DNA from: an uncultured Duncaniella sp.
GTDB taxonomy: Bacteria > Bacteroidota > Bacteroidia > Bacteroidales > Muribaculaceae
Direction of reading: 5' to 3'
DNA length: 64,000 nucleotides
Assembly (NCBI GenBank): GCA_910587515.1
Contig: CAJULW010000026.1
Span: 42,526-106,525 of the forward strand
Each line of letters opens with the position of its first letter. The first letter of the stretch is position 1. The notes under the pieces were generated by a model, which did no database searches, had not been told where the DNA came from, and saw nothing but the letters and a program-made list of their open reading frames with translations. The position numbers and the translations under genes were made by a program. This document shows, in pieces, positions 24,467 to 32,850 of this stretch.

Positions 24467-26899
24467 TCAGTTATTCACTGTCGACATGATATTGGCGAAG
24501 ACTCCGGCTGCGGTCACTTCAGCTCCGGCTCCGTAGCCTTGGATAAGCATCGGATATTCGCGATAGCGCTCTGTGGTCAGGAGAACGATGTTGTTTGACC
24601 CTTCGAGTCCATAGAACGGGTGGCGGCTGTCGACGGCCTCTAGTCCGACGCTCATGCGTCCCATCTCCATGCGTGCGACGAAACGCCATCTTTTTCCTTC
24701 GGTTTCAAGTATTTTCCGTCTGTCTTCGAAATCTGCGTCGAGGTCGGGCAGACGTTTCCAAAAATCATCGATAGAGCCGTCAAACATATCGGTAGGTATG
24801 AAGAGGTTCTTCTCCACTTCTTCCTGTTCAGCTTTATAGCCACCTTCACGGGTAAGGATGACGAGTTTTCTGATCACATCCTGTCCGCTGAGGTCGATGC
24901 GCGGATCCGGTTCGCTATATCCGAGTTCTTTGGCGAGGCGTACTGTTTCAGAGAAAGGAATGGTGGCTGAGATGGCGTTGAAAATGAAGTTGAGCGTTCC
25001 GCTGAGCACAGCCTCGATTTTTAAAATCTTGTCGCCTGACGATATCAGGTCGTTTATTGTTCCGATAATCGGCAGGCCGGCTCCGACATTGGTCTCGAAC
25101 AGAAATTTCACTCCGCGGCTGAGAGCGGTGTTTTTAAGGGTGCGGTATGTGTCATAGCTGCTTGACGCTGCGACTTTGTTGGCCGCTACGACAGAGATAT
25201 TGTGTTCGAGGAGTGTTTGGTAAAGTCCGGCCACTTCTTTGCTTGCGGTGCAGTCGACGAAGACGCTGTTGAAAATGTTCATGCCGATTATTTCGTCGCG
25301 AAGATGATCGATGTCGCTTTCGTTGCTTGCGTCGAGCATCTCACGGTAGCCGGAAAGGTCTATGCCGCTCCGTCCGAATATGGCTTTGCGGCTTGACGCG
25401 ATACCGACGACATTGAGTTTCAGCCTGTGTGTCAACATCAGTTTTTCCTGTTGGCTTCGTATCTGTTCGATAAGCATGCCGCCTACAGTGCCCACACCGC
25501 AGATGAATAGGTTTAGTTCTTTATATTCGCTTAGGAAGAAGGAGTCATGGATCACGTTGAGCGACTTGCGCAGGAAGTCACCGTGAACCACGAACGATAT
25601 GTTTGTCTCGCTCGCTCCCTGAGCGCAGGCTATCACGCTGATGCCGCTGCGTCCAAGTGTTCCGAAGAGTTTTCCGGCTATACCGGGTGTGTGTTTCATG
25701 TTTTCACCGACGATGGCTACTGTGGCGAGACCGCTTTCAGCGTGCATCGGGAACATAGCGCCTTCGTCGATCTCTTTTGCGAACTCTCGGTCAAGCACAC
25801 GTATTGCTTCTTTTGCGTCCTCGTCGCGCACACCGATGGAGGTGGAGTTTTCCGAAGAGGCCTGGCTGACCATGAAAACAGAAATCCCATTGTCGGCCAA
25901 GGCTGTGAAAATGCGTCGGTTGACACCGATCACACCGACCATGGATAGACCGGTGACCGTTATCAGGGATGTGCCGCTTATGCTTGAGATGCCTTTGATT
26001 GGCTTGCGGTCGTCTTCGATACGGTTGCGTATGACTGTCCCCGTGGCTTTCGGGTTGAAGGTGTTTTTAACAAGTATAGGGATATTCTTTACGCAGACGG
26101 GATAGATTGTAGGGGGGTAGATGACTTTTGCTCCGAAATTACAAAGCTCCATGGCTTCCACATAGCTGAGCGCGTTAATGGTGTAGGCTGTTGGGATCAC
26201 TCGAGGATCAGCGGTCATGAATCCGTCGACATCTGTCCATATTTCGAGGGCCTCGGCGTCGAGTTCGGCAGCGATGATGGAGGCTGTATAGTCGCTGCCT
26301 CCACGGCCGAGATTGGTGACCTCACCGGAATCTTTGTCGGACGATATAAAACCCGGGACGACGTGTATTTTTCCGTCAAGATTTTCTGGTGAGAATTCGG
26401 AGAGTACAAGTTTCCGTGTCAGTTCGCTGTCAAGTATCGAACGGCCGTGTTTGCGTTCGGTTTTGATGAATGTGCGTGAGTCGTGAAGCTTGCTTTCAGG
26501 CATTAGCCGTGCCACAATGCGGCTGCTCAGTCTCTCACCGTAGCTCACGATGGCGGCCTGGGTCTTTGGGCTGAGGTCGCGTATGAGGTAGACCCCTTGA
26601 TATATTGATGAAAGTTCTGTCAGGAGTGTTTCCGTCTCGGCCATAAGTTCATCGCGGCCGTCGGTTATGACGGTGTTGATAATATCGCGATGGCGCGTGA
26701 CTATGTTGTCAAAAAGAGTTTTGTAGCTTTCGTCTCCTTCCGCGGCTGTGCGTGCGGTTTTGATGAGGAGATCGGTGACGCCTCCGAGTGCGCTGACCAC
26801 CACTATTGTAGGGCGATTCTGCCCTTCTGCGATTTTCCTGAGATTCAGGATTCCATCTACGGAACCTACGGATGTCCCGCCAAATTTTAATACTTTCAT
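24467..26899 (-). CDS. thrA: Bifunctional aspartokinase / homoserine dehydrogenase I
   Basis: About 810 residues from the ATG at MKVLKFGGTSVGSVDGI; the frame is open 16 codons further upstream, but homologues begin here. Residues 1-290 are the aspartate kinase (KFGGTSVG; GRGGSDYTASIIAAEL). Residues about 300-460 hold two ACT domains (ITVTGLSMVGVIGVNRRIF and VAIVGENMKHTPGIAGKLF) for feedback control by threonine. From about residue 465, LFICGVGTVGGMLIEQI starts the NAD(P)-binding homoserine dehydrogenase, with NVGAGLPIIGTINDLISSGD in its catalytic part. It heads a tight thrA-kinase-thrC operon with a promoter about 110 bases upstream. No leader peptide rich in Thr/Ile codons was found. Confidence 0.96.
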   Translation of the reverse strand: MKVLKFGGTSVGSVDGILNLRKIAEGQNRPTIVVVSALGGVTDLLIKTARTAAEGDESYKTLFDNIVTRHRDIINTVITDGRDELMAETETLLTELSSIYQGVYLIRDLSPKTQAAIVSYGERLSSRIVARLMPESKLHDSRTFIKTERKHGRSILDSELTRKLVLSEFSPENLDGKIHVVPGFISSDKDSGEVTNLGRGGSDYTASIIAAELDAEALEIWTDVDGFMTADPRVIPTAYTINALSYVEAMELCNFGAKVIYPPTIYPVCVKNIPILVKNTFNPKATGTVIRNRIEDDRKPIKGISSISGTSLITVTGLSMVGVIGVNRRIFTALADNGISVFMVSQASSENSTSIGVRDEDAKEAIRVLDREFAKEIDEGAMFPMHAESGLATVAIVGENMKHTPGIAGKLFGTLGRSGISVIACAQGASETNISFVVHGDFLRKSLNVIHDSFFLSEYKELNLFICGVGTVGGMLIEQIRSQQEKLMLTHRLKLNVVGIASSRKAIFGRSGIDLSGYREMLDASNESDIDHLRDEIIGMNIFNSVFVDCTASKEVAGLYQTLLEHNISVVAANKVAASSSYDTYRTLKNTALSRGVKFLFETNVGAGLPIIGTINDLISSGDKILKIEAVLSGTLNFIFNAISATIPFSETVRLAKELGYSEPDPRIDLSGQDVIRKLVILTREGGYKAEQEEVEKNLFIPTDMFDGSIDDFWKRLPDLDADFEDRRKILETEGKRWRFVARMEMGRMSVGLEAVDSRHPFYGLEGSNNIVLLTTERYREYPMLIQGYGAGAEVTAAGVFANIMSTVNN

Positions 26900-27005
26900 T
26901 GATTTGGATTGGATTTTGTCTGAGGCTTTGTTACCGGTGCGTTTCACGCTTTTGGGTCTGAAGCCATGGGATCGAACTTTACAAACAGTTGTTTAGATTT
27001 AAGGA

Positions 27006-27038
27006 GCAAAATTAATTAAATTTATATTCCAAGCCAAT
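27006..27038 (-). promoter_or_regulatory. Promoter of the threonine operon
   Basis: The minus strand reads ATTG (27038-27035), a 20-base spacer and TAATTTTGC (27014-27006). The -7 element is a full match; the -33 is partial. The predicted leader to thrA is about 100 bases, with no obvious attenuator hairpin. Confidence 0.6.
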
Positions 27039-27175
27039 AAACGGCTTTAAACTTTTAGGGATAACTGGTCTTTTTCTGTGATTGGATGTGGCTGGCTGTT
27101 ATCGAAATCATATTTTAACAGCGACCGAATCATGAAGATATGGTCTTTTCGGTGTAAAAGTCATTGTTTTTTTTG

Positions 27176-27183
27176 TAACTTTG
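27176..27183 (+). promoter_or_regulatory. -7 element of the prfA-pyrF unit
   Basis: TAACTTTG lies 28 bases before the prfA ATG. A -33 TTTG at standard spacing is not seen. Its position argues for the prfA start at 27211, because the longer frame would begin inside the promoter. Confidence 0.55.
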
Positions 27184-27210
27184 CGGTCGATAATCCGACA
27201 TGATATCATT

Positions 27211-28320
27211 ATGGCAGAAAACACTCTTTTGGCACGTCTTGACGGTATAGAGGCCCGCTTCGAGGAAGTAGGTACTCTGATCACTGATCCGTCAGTGATT
27301 CAGGATATGAAACGCTATGTCCGTTTGACGAAAGAATACAAGGATTTAGAAAGACTTACCGCTGTCACCGGCCGCTATCGTTCTCTGCTCGGAAATATTG
27401 ATGAGGCCCGCGAGGTCTTGTCGTCGGAGAGCGATCCAGAGTTGCGGGAGATGGCTAAAGAGGAGCTTGATTCAGCTACGGAGGCTATTCCTGTTCTCGA
27501 GGAGGAAATAAAGTTGCTGCTTATTCCGGCTGATCCCGAGGATGGCAAGAACGCTATACTTGAAATTCGCGGAGGCACAGGAGGTGATGAAGCCGCTATT
27601 TTTGCAGGAGACTTATATAAGATGTACGTCAAGTATTGCGAGTCTAAGGGATGGAGCGTGGCTGTCACGAGTTTCAGTGAAGGTGCTGCAGGCGGTTTCA
27701 AAGAAATTGTGGTGGCTGTGACAGGAGATAATGTCTATGGAACGCTGAAATATGAGAGCGGTGTGCACCGCGTGCAGCGTGTTCCCGCGACAGAGACCCA
27801 AGGGCGCGTACATACGTCGGCCGCTACCGTGGCCGTGCTTCCTGAGGCGGAAGCCTTCGATGTGGAGATAAATGAAGGGGAGATCAAATGGGATACTTTC
27901 CGCTCAGGCGGAGCCGGAGGACAGAACGTCAATAAGGTCGAGTCGGGTGTGCGTCTGCGTTACGTGTGGAAGAATCCAAATACAGGTGAATCAGAGGAGA
28001 TACTCATCGAATGTACGGAGACACGCGACCAGCCTAAAAATAAAGAGCGAGCCTTGAGCCGTCTGCGCACTTTTATATATGACAAGGAGCATCAGAAATA
28101 TGTCGACGACATAGCATCGCGGCGCAAGACCCTCGTGTCGACAGGAGACCGTTCGGCAAAAATCCGCACATACAATTATCCTCAGGGGCGAATCACCGAC
28201 CACCGTATAAATTATACCATTTACAATCTGCAGGCTTTTATGGACGGAGAGATCCAGGATGTGATCGATCAGCTGACTATAGCGGAGAACGCGGAAAAGC
28301 TTAAGGAGGCGGAACTGTAG
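27211..28320 (+). CDS. prfA: Peptide chain release factor 1
   Basis: 369 residues from MAENTLLARLDGIEARFEEV. The frame is open ten codons upstream, but those overlap the promoter and are not conserved. It releases the finished peptide at UAA and UAG. The PxT codon-recognition motif is PATETQGRVHTSAA (about residue 190), and the catalytic GGQ lies in RSGGAGGQNVNKVESG (about residue 233), whose Gln is normally methylated by PrmC. Length and motifs are standard. First gene of a plus-strand unit continuing into pyrF 52 bases later. Confidence 0.97.
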   Translation: MAENTLLARLDGIEARFEEVGTLITDPSVIQDMKRYVRLTKEYKDLERLTAVTGRYRSLLGNIDEAREVLSSESDPELREMAKEELDSATEAIPVLEEEIKLLLIPADPEDGKNAILEIRGGTGGDEAAIFAGDLYKMYVKYCESKGWSVAVTSFSEGAAGGFKEIVVAVTGDNVYGTLKYESGVHRVQRVPATETQGRVHTSAATVAVLPEAEAFDVEINEGEIKWDTFRSGGAGGQNVNKVESGVRLRYVWKNPNTGESEEILIECTETRDQPKNKERALSRLRTFIYDKEHQKYVDDIASRRKTLVSTGDRSAKIRTYNYPQGRITDHRINYTIYNLQAFMDGEIQDVIDQLTIAENAEKLKEAEL

Positions 28321-28372
28321 GCGGTGATAAAAAATTTAGTTCTCATCAGCAATCAAAAAACACAACAACAAT

Positions 28373-29203
28373 ATGAACCGACAGCAAATAATAGAGGAGA
28401 TCAAGAAAAAAGGCTCTTTCCTTTGTGTGGGCCTTGACACCGATATAAAGAAAATACCAGCGCATCTTCTTGACAGTGAGGATCCGGTGTTTGCCTTTAA
28501 TAAAGAGATAATCGACGCTACAGCTCCTTATTGCGTGGCATACAAACCTAATACGGCTTTCTATGAAAGTTTGGGCGCGGACGGTTGGAAATCGCTTGAC
28601 CGGACTGTGAAATATCTTCGTGAGAATTATCCCGAACAGTTCGTCATCGCAGACGCCAAGCGTGGTGACATCGGTAATACGTCGTCGCTCTATGCGCGTG
28701 CGTTCTTTGAAAATATGGGAGTCGATGCCATTACAGTGGCTCCATATATGGGATTTGACAGCGTAAAGCCATTTATGGATTATGAAGGAAAATGGGTGAT
28801 ACTCCTTGCTTTGACTTCTAATCCCGGCAGCCGTGATTTCCAGTTTCTTACCGATATGACCGGTACGCGTCTTTTTGAGCATGTCCTTGAGACCGCGCAG
28901 AAGTGGGGGTCGACAGATAATCTGATGTTTGTTGTCGGTGCCACACAGGGTGGCATGTTTGCCGAGGTGCGAAGGGTAGCTCCACAAAGTTTCTTGCTTG
29001 TTCCCGGTGTTGGCGCGCAAGGAGGCAGTCTTGAGGAAGTTGCCAAGTGGGGCATGACAACTGAATGCGGACTTCTTGTAAATTCTTCTCGAGGCATAAT
29101 TTATGCGTCGTCAGGCGAGGATTTTGCACAAGCAGCAGCAGCGGAGGCTCGTAAGCTTCGTGACCACATGACTATACTGCTTTCGACATACGGAGTTATA
29201 TGA
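28373..29203 (+). CDS. pyrF: Orotidine 5'-phosphate decarboxylase (type 2)
   Basis: 276 residues. The last step of UMP synthesis: decarboxylation of OMP to UMP. The catalytic motif is FVIADAKRGDIGNTS, containing the Lys and two Asp of the DAKRGD active site (about residues 92-97). The N-terminal FLCVGLDTDIKKIP matches the longer subfamily (TIGR02127-like) rather than the short E. coli form. VPGVGAQGG is the phosphate-binding loop. Its pairing with prfA is commonly seen in Bacteroidota. Confidence 0.96.
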   Translation: MNRQQIIEEIKKKGSFLCVGLDTDIKKIPAHLLDSEDPVFAFNKEIIDATAPYCVAYKPNTAFYESLGADGWKSLDRTVKYLRENYPEQFVIADAKRGDIGNTSSLYARAFFENMGVDAITVAPYMGFDSVKPFMDYEGKWVILLALTSNPGSRDFQFLTDMTGTRLFEHVLETAQKWGSTDNLMFVVGATQGGMFAEVRRVAPQSFLLVPGVGAQGGSLEEVAKWGMTTECGLLVNSSRGIIYASSGEDFAQAAAAEARKLRDHMTILLSTYGVI

Positions 29204-29215
29204 TCTTCCGTCTGT

Positions 29216-30325
29216 ATGGTTCAGAATGAAGTTTCCAACACAGGGGTTGTTGTCGAGGTTTATTCTTCTATAAATTCTTTGCGTGAAATATGGAAAGAAT
29301 TTGATCGTGAAGCCTGGCGGTCTATTCATGACGGTAGGATTGAACCGATGTCTTATAGCTTTTATCAGACCTACGAGTGGAATGAATACGTAGATGGCTA
29401 TTACAGGTCGAAAGGGTGGTCGTGGAGTCTTGTCAAGCGCATCGAATATTTTCTTGTGAGGGTCGACGGGATTCCGCAGGCTATCCTTCCATTGCTCGTC
29501 ACCGTTTTTCCGAAAAAGAAAGTGGAGATGACGTCGTGGAAGACGGCCGGAGTCAACAATGCGGCTGTCTGCTATGACCTGATCAGAGAAGATGGTTTGC
29601 ACATATTTACCAGATTGCTTTCTTTTGTGTCAAGTCGGTACAAAGGCTTTGATGTGAAGTTGAACGATATGCCGGCTGATTCACCGTTTGTGAAGGATAT
29701 GTCGTTGTGCGAGGGGTTGAAAACCAAATTGCGCAATTCATATCATGTGCCTTTGTGCGATTTTGAGAATTTCGACGCATGGTACGCTTCTTTGAGCAAG
29801 AATATCCACAAAAGTGTGAGCCGTTGCCGCAATCATTTCACGCATGGCGATCTGAGCTGTAGATTCAGGGTTTTCGACCGCGACAATCAACCGGATAGCG
29901 ATTATTGGAAAAAGCTTTGGAGGCTTTATTTCTTGCGTAAGATAGATTGGAAGAATCGCAACCGTTCACCGCTGCGTCGCGCTTACGCATATTACGAGGC
30001 TGCAAAAGAGATGTCAGGAGGGATGAAGACACAAAGTTTCTCCCGCCTTGACGCTTCGCGCCTTTTTGTGTTTGAAATAAACGGAGAGCCTGCGGCTTTC
30101 AGCCTTGTCTATCTTTGGGAAGGGTGTGCCGTAATGCCTAAATTTGCCATAGACATGCGCTGGAGCAGCCATTCGCCCGGTTTCCTTTTGTTGGTAGAGA
30201 TAATGAAGTGGTGTTATGCGGAAGGAGTGACGGATTTTGATTTCTGTCGCGGTGATGAGCCGTATAAAAAACGATTCGGAGGAGTAGAGGCAAAACTTGC
30301 CGGAGTGCGTGGGAGTTTTGTTTGA
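29216..30325 (+). CDS. GNAT-like acetyltransferase (Acetyltransf_6 / BioF2-like)
   Basis: 369 residues, no signal peptide. The second half has the pattern of the PF13480 group of GNAT-fold enzymes: basic segment SLSKNIHKSVSRCRNHFT, then SRLFVFEINGEPAAFSLVYLWEGCAVMPKFAID and the closing motif GVTDFDFCRGDEPYKKRFGG (about residue 350). Related proteins are involved in polysaccharide and cell-envelope modification and resemble FemAB peptidyltransferases; the substrate here is unknown. It starts 12 bases after pyrF, so it is likely co-transcribed, though no functional relation is apparent. Confidence 0.8.
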   Translation: MVQNEVSNTGVVVEVYSSINSLREIWKEFDREAWRSIHDGRIEPMSYSFYQTYEWNEYVDGYYRSKGWSWSLVKRIEYFLVRVDGIPQAILPLLVTVFPKKKVEMTSWKTAGVNNAAVCYDLIREDGLHIFTRLLSFVSSRYKGFDVKLNDMPADSPFVKDMSLCEGLKTKLRNSYHVPLCDFENFDAWYASLSKNIHKSVSRCRNHFTHGDLSCRFRVFDRDNQPDSDYWKKLWRLYFLRKIDWKNRNRSPLRRAYAYYEAAKEMSGGMKTQSFSRLDASRLFVFEINGEPAAFSLVYLWEGCAVMPKFAIDMRWSSHSPGFLLLVEIMKWCYAEGVTDFDFCRGDEPYKKRFGGVEAKLAGVRGSFV

Positions 30326-30355
30326 CTTTAGTCAAGGTTCGGTTCGCATTATGTG

Positions 30356-30387
30356 TTTGGAAGTGATGCGTAAAAATGTTATATTTG
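30356..30387 (+). promoter_or_regulatory. Consensus promoter of first pectate lyase
   Basis: TTTG (30356-30359), a 20-base spacer and TATATTTG (30380-30387). Transcription would begin near 30394, giving a leader of about 95 bases. Confidence 0.75.
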
Positions 30388-30487
30388 TGCGATAATTTGA
30401 ACCAGTGGATTTTATACCGTCGGATCATCTAGAGATTTATACTTTTTCCTTAAAAATAATACAAAGACAAAATCATAAATATTTTTC

Positions 30488-32743
30488 ATGAAACGATTTG
30501 CAATATTATCATTCGTAGCCTTGTTGTGCACGTTTGTCAGCTCCGCGGTGGAGTATACAGGCAAACTCGAGGCTTTTCCCGGAGCTGAGGGCTATGGCCG
30601 TTACACTACCGGAGGTCGTGGCGGCAAAGTAATCAAGGTCACCAATCTGCTTGATGACGGCAATGAGGGTTCTTTCCGTTATGCCGTAGAGCAGGCGGGC
30701 GCACGTACCATCGTGTTTGAGGTATCCGGAACAATCCATCTCACAAAAGAACTGAATCTCAGAAACGGTAATGTCACTATCGCTGGCCAGACCGCTCCCG
30801 GTGACGGTATATGTGTCACCGACTATCCTTTTAATATCAGAGCCAACAACGTCATCATTCGTTTCATCCGTTTCCGTCTCGGCAACAAGAATGCGACAGT
30901 AGGCGGTGCTGACGGTTGGGACGGTCTCGGTTGTCTTGATCAAAAGGATATCATAGTAGATCATTGTTCGGTGAGCTGGAGTCTGGATGAGTGTCTGTCG
31001 TTCAGCGGAACGACCAACACCACCGTACAGTGGTGTATAGTTTCCCAAAGCCTTGTGAATTCAGGCCATAGCAAAGGAAACCATGGCTATGGCGGCAACT
31101 GGGGCGGTGAATACGGTTCGTATCATCATAATCTTCTCGCCCATCATACGTCGCGCGCGCCACGACTCGGTCCGCGTCCGACAACTCAATTGAATGAGTA
31201 CATGGATATGCGTAATAATGTAATGTATAACTATTCGGGAGAAGGTTGCTATGGCGGTGAAGGCATGAATGTCAATATCGTCAATAACTATTATAAACCG
31301 GGTCCCGGTAATAAATATGTCAACAGTTCCAAAAGCAAGAAATATCGCATCGCGAGTGTAGGAATCCGTACAAATGAATATTGTGCGAATAGCCCGGCTT
31401 ATCTTCCCGCTCTCCATAAGGTAGGCACATATTATGTGGATGGAAATGAAAATCAGAAATTTCCGGAGGTCAAGGATGACAATTGGGAAATGGGTATGTA
31501 CAACCAGATCGAGTGGAGCGGATGGGATGATCTTGCCAATACAGCGGCTAAGCGCGAGCAGCTAAAAGTGGATATGAAGCTTGCGCTCCCGATTGAGTTC
31601 GAGTATACGACAACGCACACCGCGCTTGATGCGTATACGAACGTGACAAAATATGCCGGGGCGTGTCGTATGGTTGGTTCTGAGATAAAGCATGACGCAT
31701 TGGATCGTGCGATCTTCGATGATGCCATCGGTGATATTGCTTCGCTTGGCACTGGTGATGAATATGATAAATCAGGAAATCTTACCGGTGCGAAGATGGG
31801 TGCGGGTTTTATAAATTCAATCACGGATATAAACTACCCATCTAAATATGTGGCTGGTGTCGACTATGACGCAACGACAAAACTTCCGATATTAAATTCT
31901 GAAGCAGCTCCGAAGGATACGGACGGAGACGGAATTCCCGATGAATGGGAGGTGGCGAACGGACTTGACCCCAATGATCCCACCGACGGGGCGAAGAGCG
32001 GTAAGCTTCATCCGGGATTTACCAATCTTGAAGTCTATATGAACTCTTTGGTTCAGTCCATTATGGATGGTGGTAATGTGAACGGGAAGATGCTCAACGA
32101 TCAGCTTACGTATGCTGACCCGGCCGTGGATCTTCCGGTATATGATCCTTCTTTGGAGAATCCCGATAAACCTGAAGCGGTAAATTATGACCTTTCAGTG
32201 TCAAGCTACCTTAAATCCGAACCGGCTACCAATTGGATTTTTGACGGTGGATTCTCAATAGAGAACGGCTCTGGTAAAGGCTATGGAGCCGGAACGGAAA
32301 ATTGCATAAAATATTCCAGAAATGTGCAGTTTACCGTTAAGATACCTGAAGGTATATCAGTGGCTGGAATGACAATCACCGGTTACGATAACTATGACGA
32401 TGTCGATGCGTATATAGCAGAAATCAACGGGCAGACTGTAAGCGGGTTCGATTTCCCCAAGAAGGATACAGGCTCGAAAGAACCTAAAATTGTAAGCCAT
32501 GAATATGATTTCGTGGAGCCTGTAAGCGGATCGTTTACGTTTACTCCTAAAGGACAGCAGGTCGGTTTGAAATTTACTCTCCGTACGGTGACGGGTGATC
32601 ATAGCGGTATCGATGATATTGAGGTGACACCCGAACAGCCTGCCGGCAACGGAAAGATCTATAATCTACTCGGTGTCGAGGTCAAGGAGCCGCTTCTTCC
32701 GGGAGTCTATATCCGTGATGGCAAAAAATTCCTTGTAAGATAA
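30488..32743 (+). CDS. Secreted pectate lyase family 1 protein with C-terminal extension
   Basis: 751 residues with a signal peptide (MKRFAILSFVALLCTFVSSA). Residues about 28-330 are a right-handed beta-helix of the pectate lyase 1 family: AFPGAEGYGRYTTGGRGG, NVIIRFIRFRLG, IIVDHCSVSWSLDECLS, HHTSRAPRLG and YGGEGMNVNIVNNYYKPG. These enzymes cleave polygalacturonate by beta-elimination with Ca2+. Near residue 480 there is a calcium-type repeat DTDGDGIPDEWEVANGLDPND. The last 170 residues form a beta-rich module ending IYNLLGVEVKEPLLPGVYIRDGKKFLVR, a C-terminal pattern common on secreted Bacteroidales proteins and possibly a sorting signal. No SusC/SusD pair is adjacent. Substrate is inferred from family. 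Confidence 0.87.
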   Translation: MKRFAILSFVALLCTFVSSAVEYTGKLEAFPGAEGYGRYTTGGRGGKVIKVTNLLDDGNEGSFRYAVEQAGARTIVFEVSGTIHLTKELNLRNGNVTIAGQTAPGDGICVTDYPFNIRANNVIIRFIRFRLGNKNATVGGADGWDGLGCLDQKDIIVDHCSVSWSLDECLSFSGTTNTTVQWCIVSQSLVNSGHSKGNHGYGGNWGGEYGSYHHNLLAHHTSRAPRLGPRPTTQLNEYMDMRNNVMYNYSGEGCYGGEGMNVNIVNNYYKPGPGNKYVNSSKSKKYRIASVGIRTNEYCANSPAYLPALHKVGTYYVDGNENQKFPEVKDDNWEMGMYNQIEWSGWDDLANTAAKREQLKVDMKLALPIEFEYTTTHTALDAYTNVTKYAGACRMVGSEIKHDALDRAIFDDAIGDIASLGTGDEYDKSGNLTGAKMGAGFINSITDINYPSKYVAGVDYDATTKLPILNSEAAPKDTDGDGIPDEWEVANGLDPNDPTDGAKSGKLHPGFTNLEVYMNSLVQSIMDGGNVNGKMLNDQLTYADPAVDLPVYDPSLENPDKPEAVNYDLSVSSYLKSEPATNWIFDGGFSIENGSGKGYGAGTENCIKYSRNVQFTVKIPEGISVAGMTITGYDNYDDVDAYIAEINGQTVSGFDFPKKDTGSKEPKIVSHEYDFVEPVSGSFTFTPKGQQVGLKFTLRTVTGDHSGIDDIEVTPEQPAGNGKIYNLLGVEVKEPLLPGVYIRDGKKFLVR

Positions 32744-32783
32744 TTTTTAGGTCTGTACAGGCTATAAAAAATATATAAAGCGT

Positions 32784-32817
32784 CAATCGCGGGAGGCCGC
32801 CTTGCTTCCCGCGATTG
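32784..32817 (+). terminator. Hairpin between the two pectate lyase genes
   Basis: Perfect 11-base-pair stem CAATCGCGGGA / TCCCGCGATTG with a 12-base loop, followed by CTGTATATCTTG, so only a weak T run. It may end or attenuate transcription of the first lyase before the second gene. Confidence 0.55.
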
Positions 32818-32850
32818 CTGTATATCTTGTTTAGTTACATTAATAAAACC

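Noticed and set aside
26900..27000. Threonine attenuator ahead of thrA
   Set aside because: No leader peptide rich in Thr or Ile codons and no alternative hairpins visible in the roughly 100-base leader.
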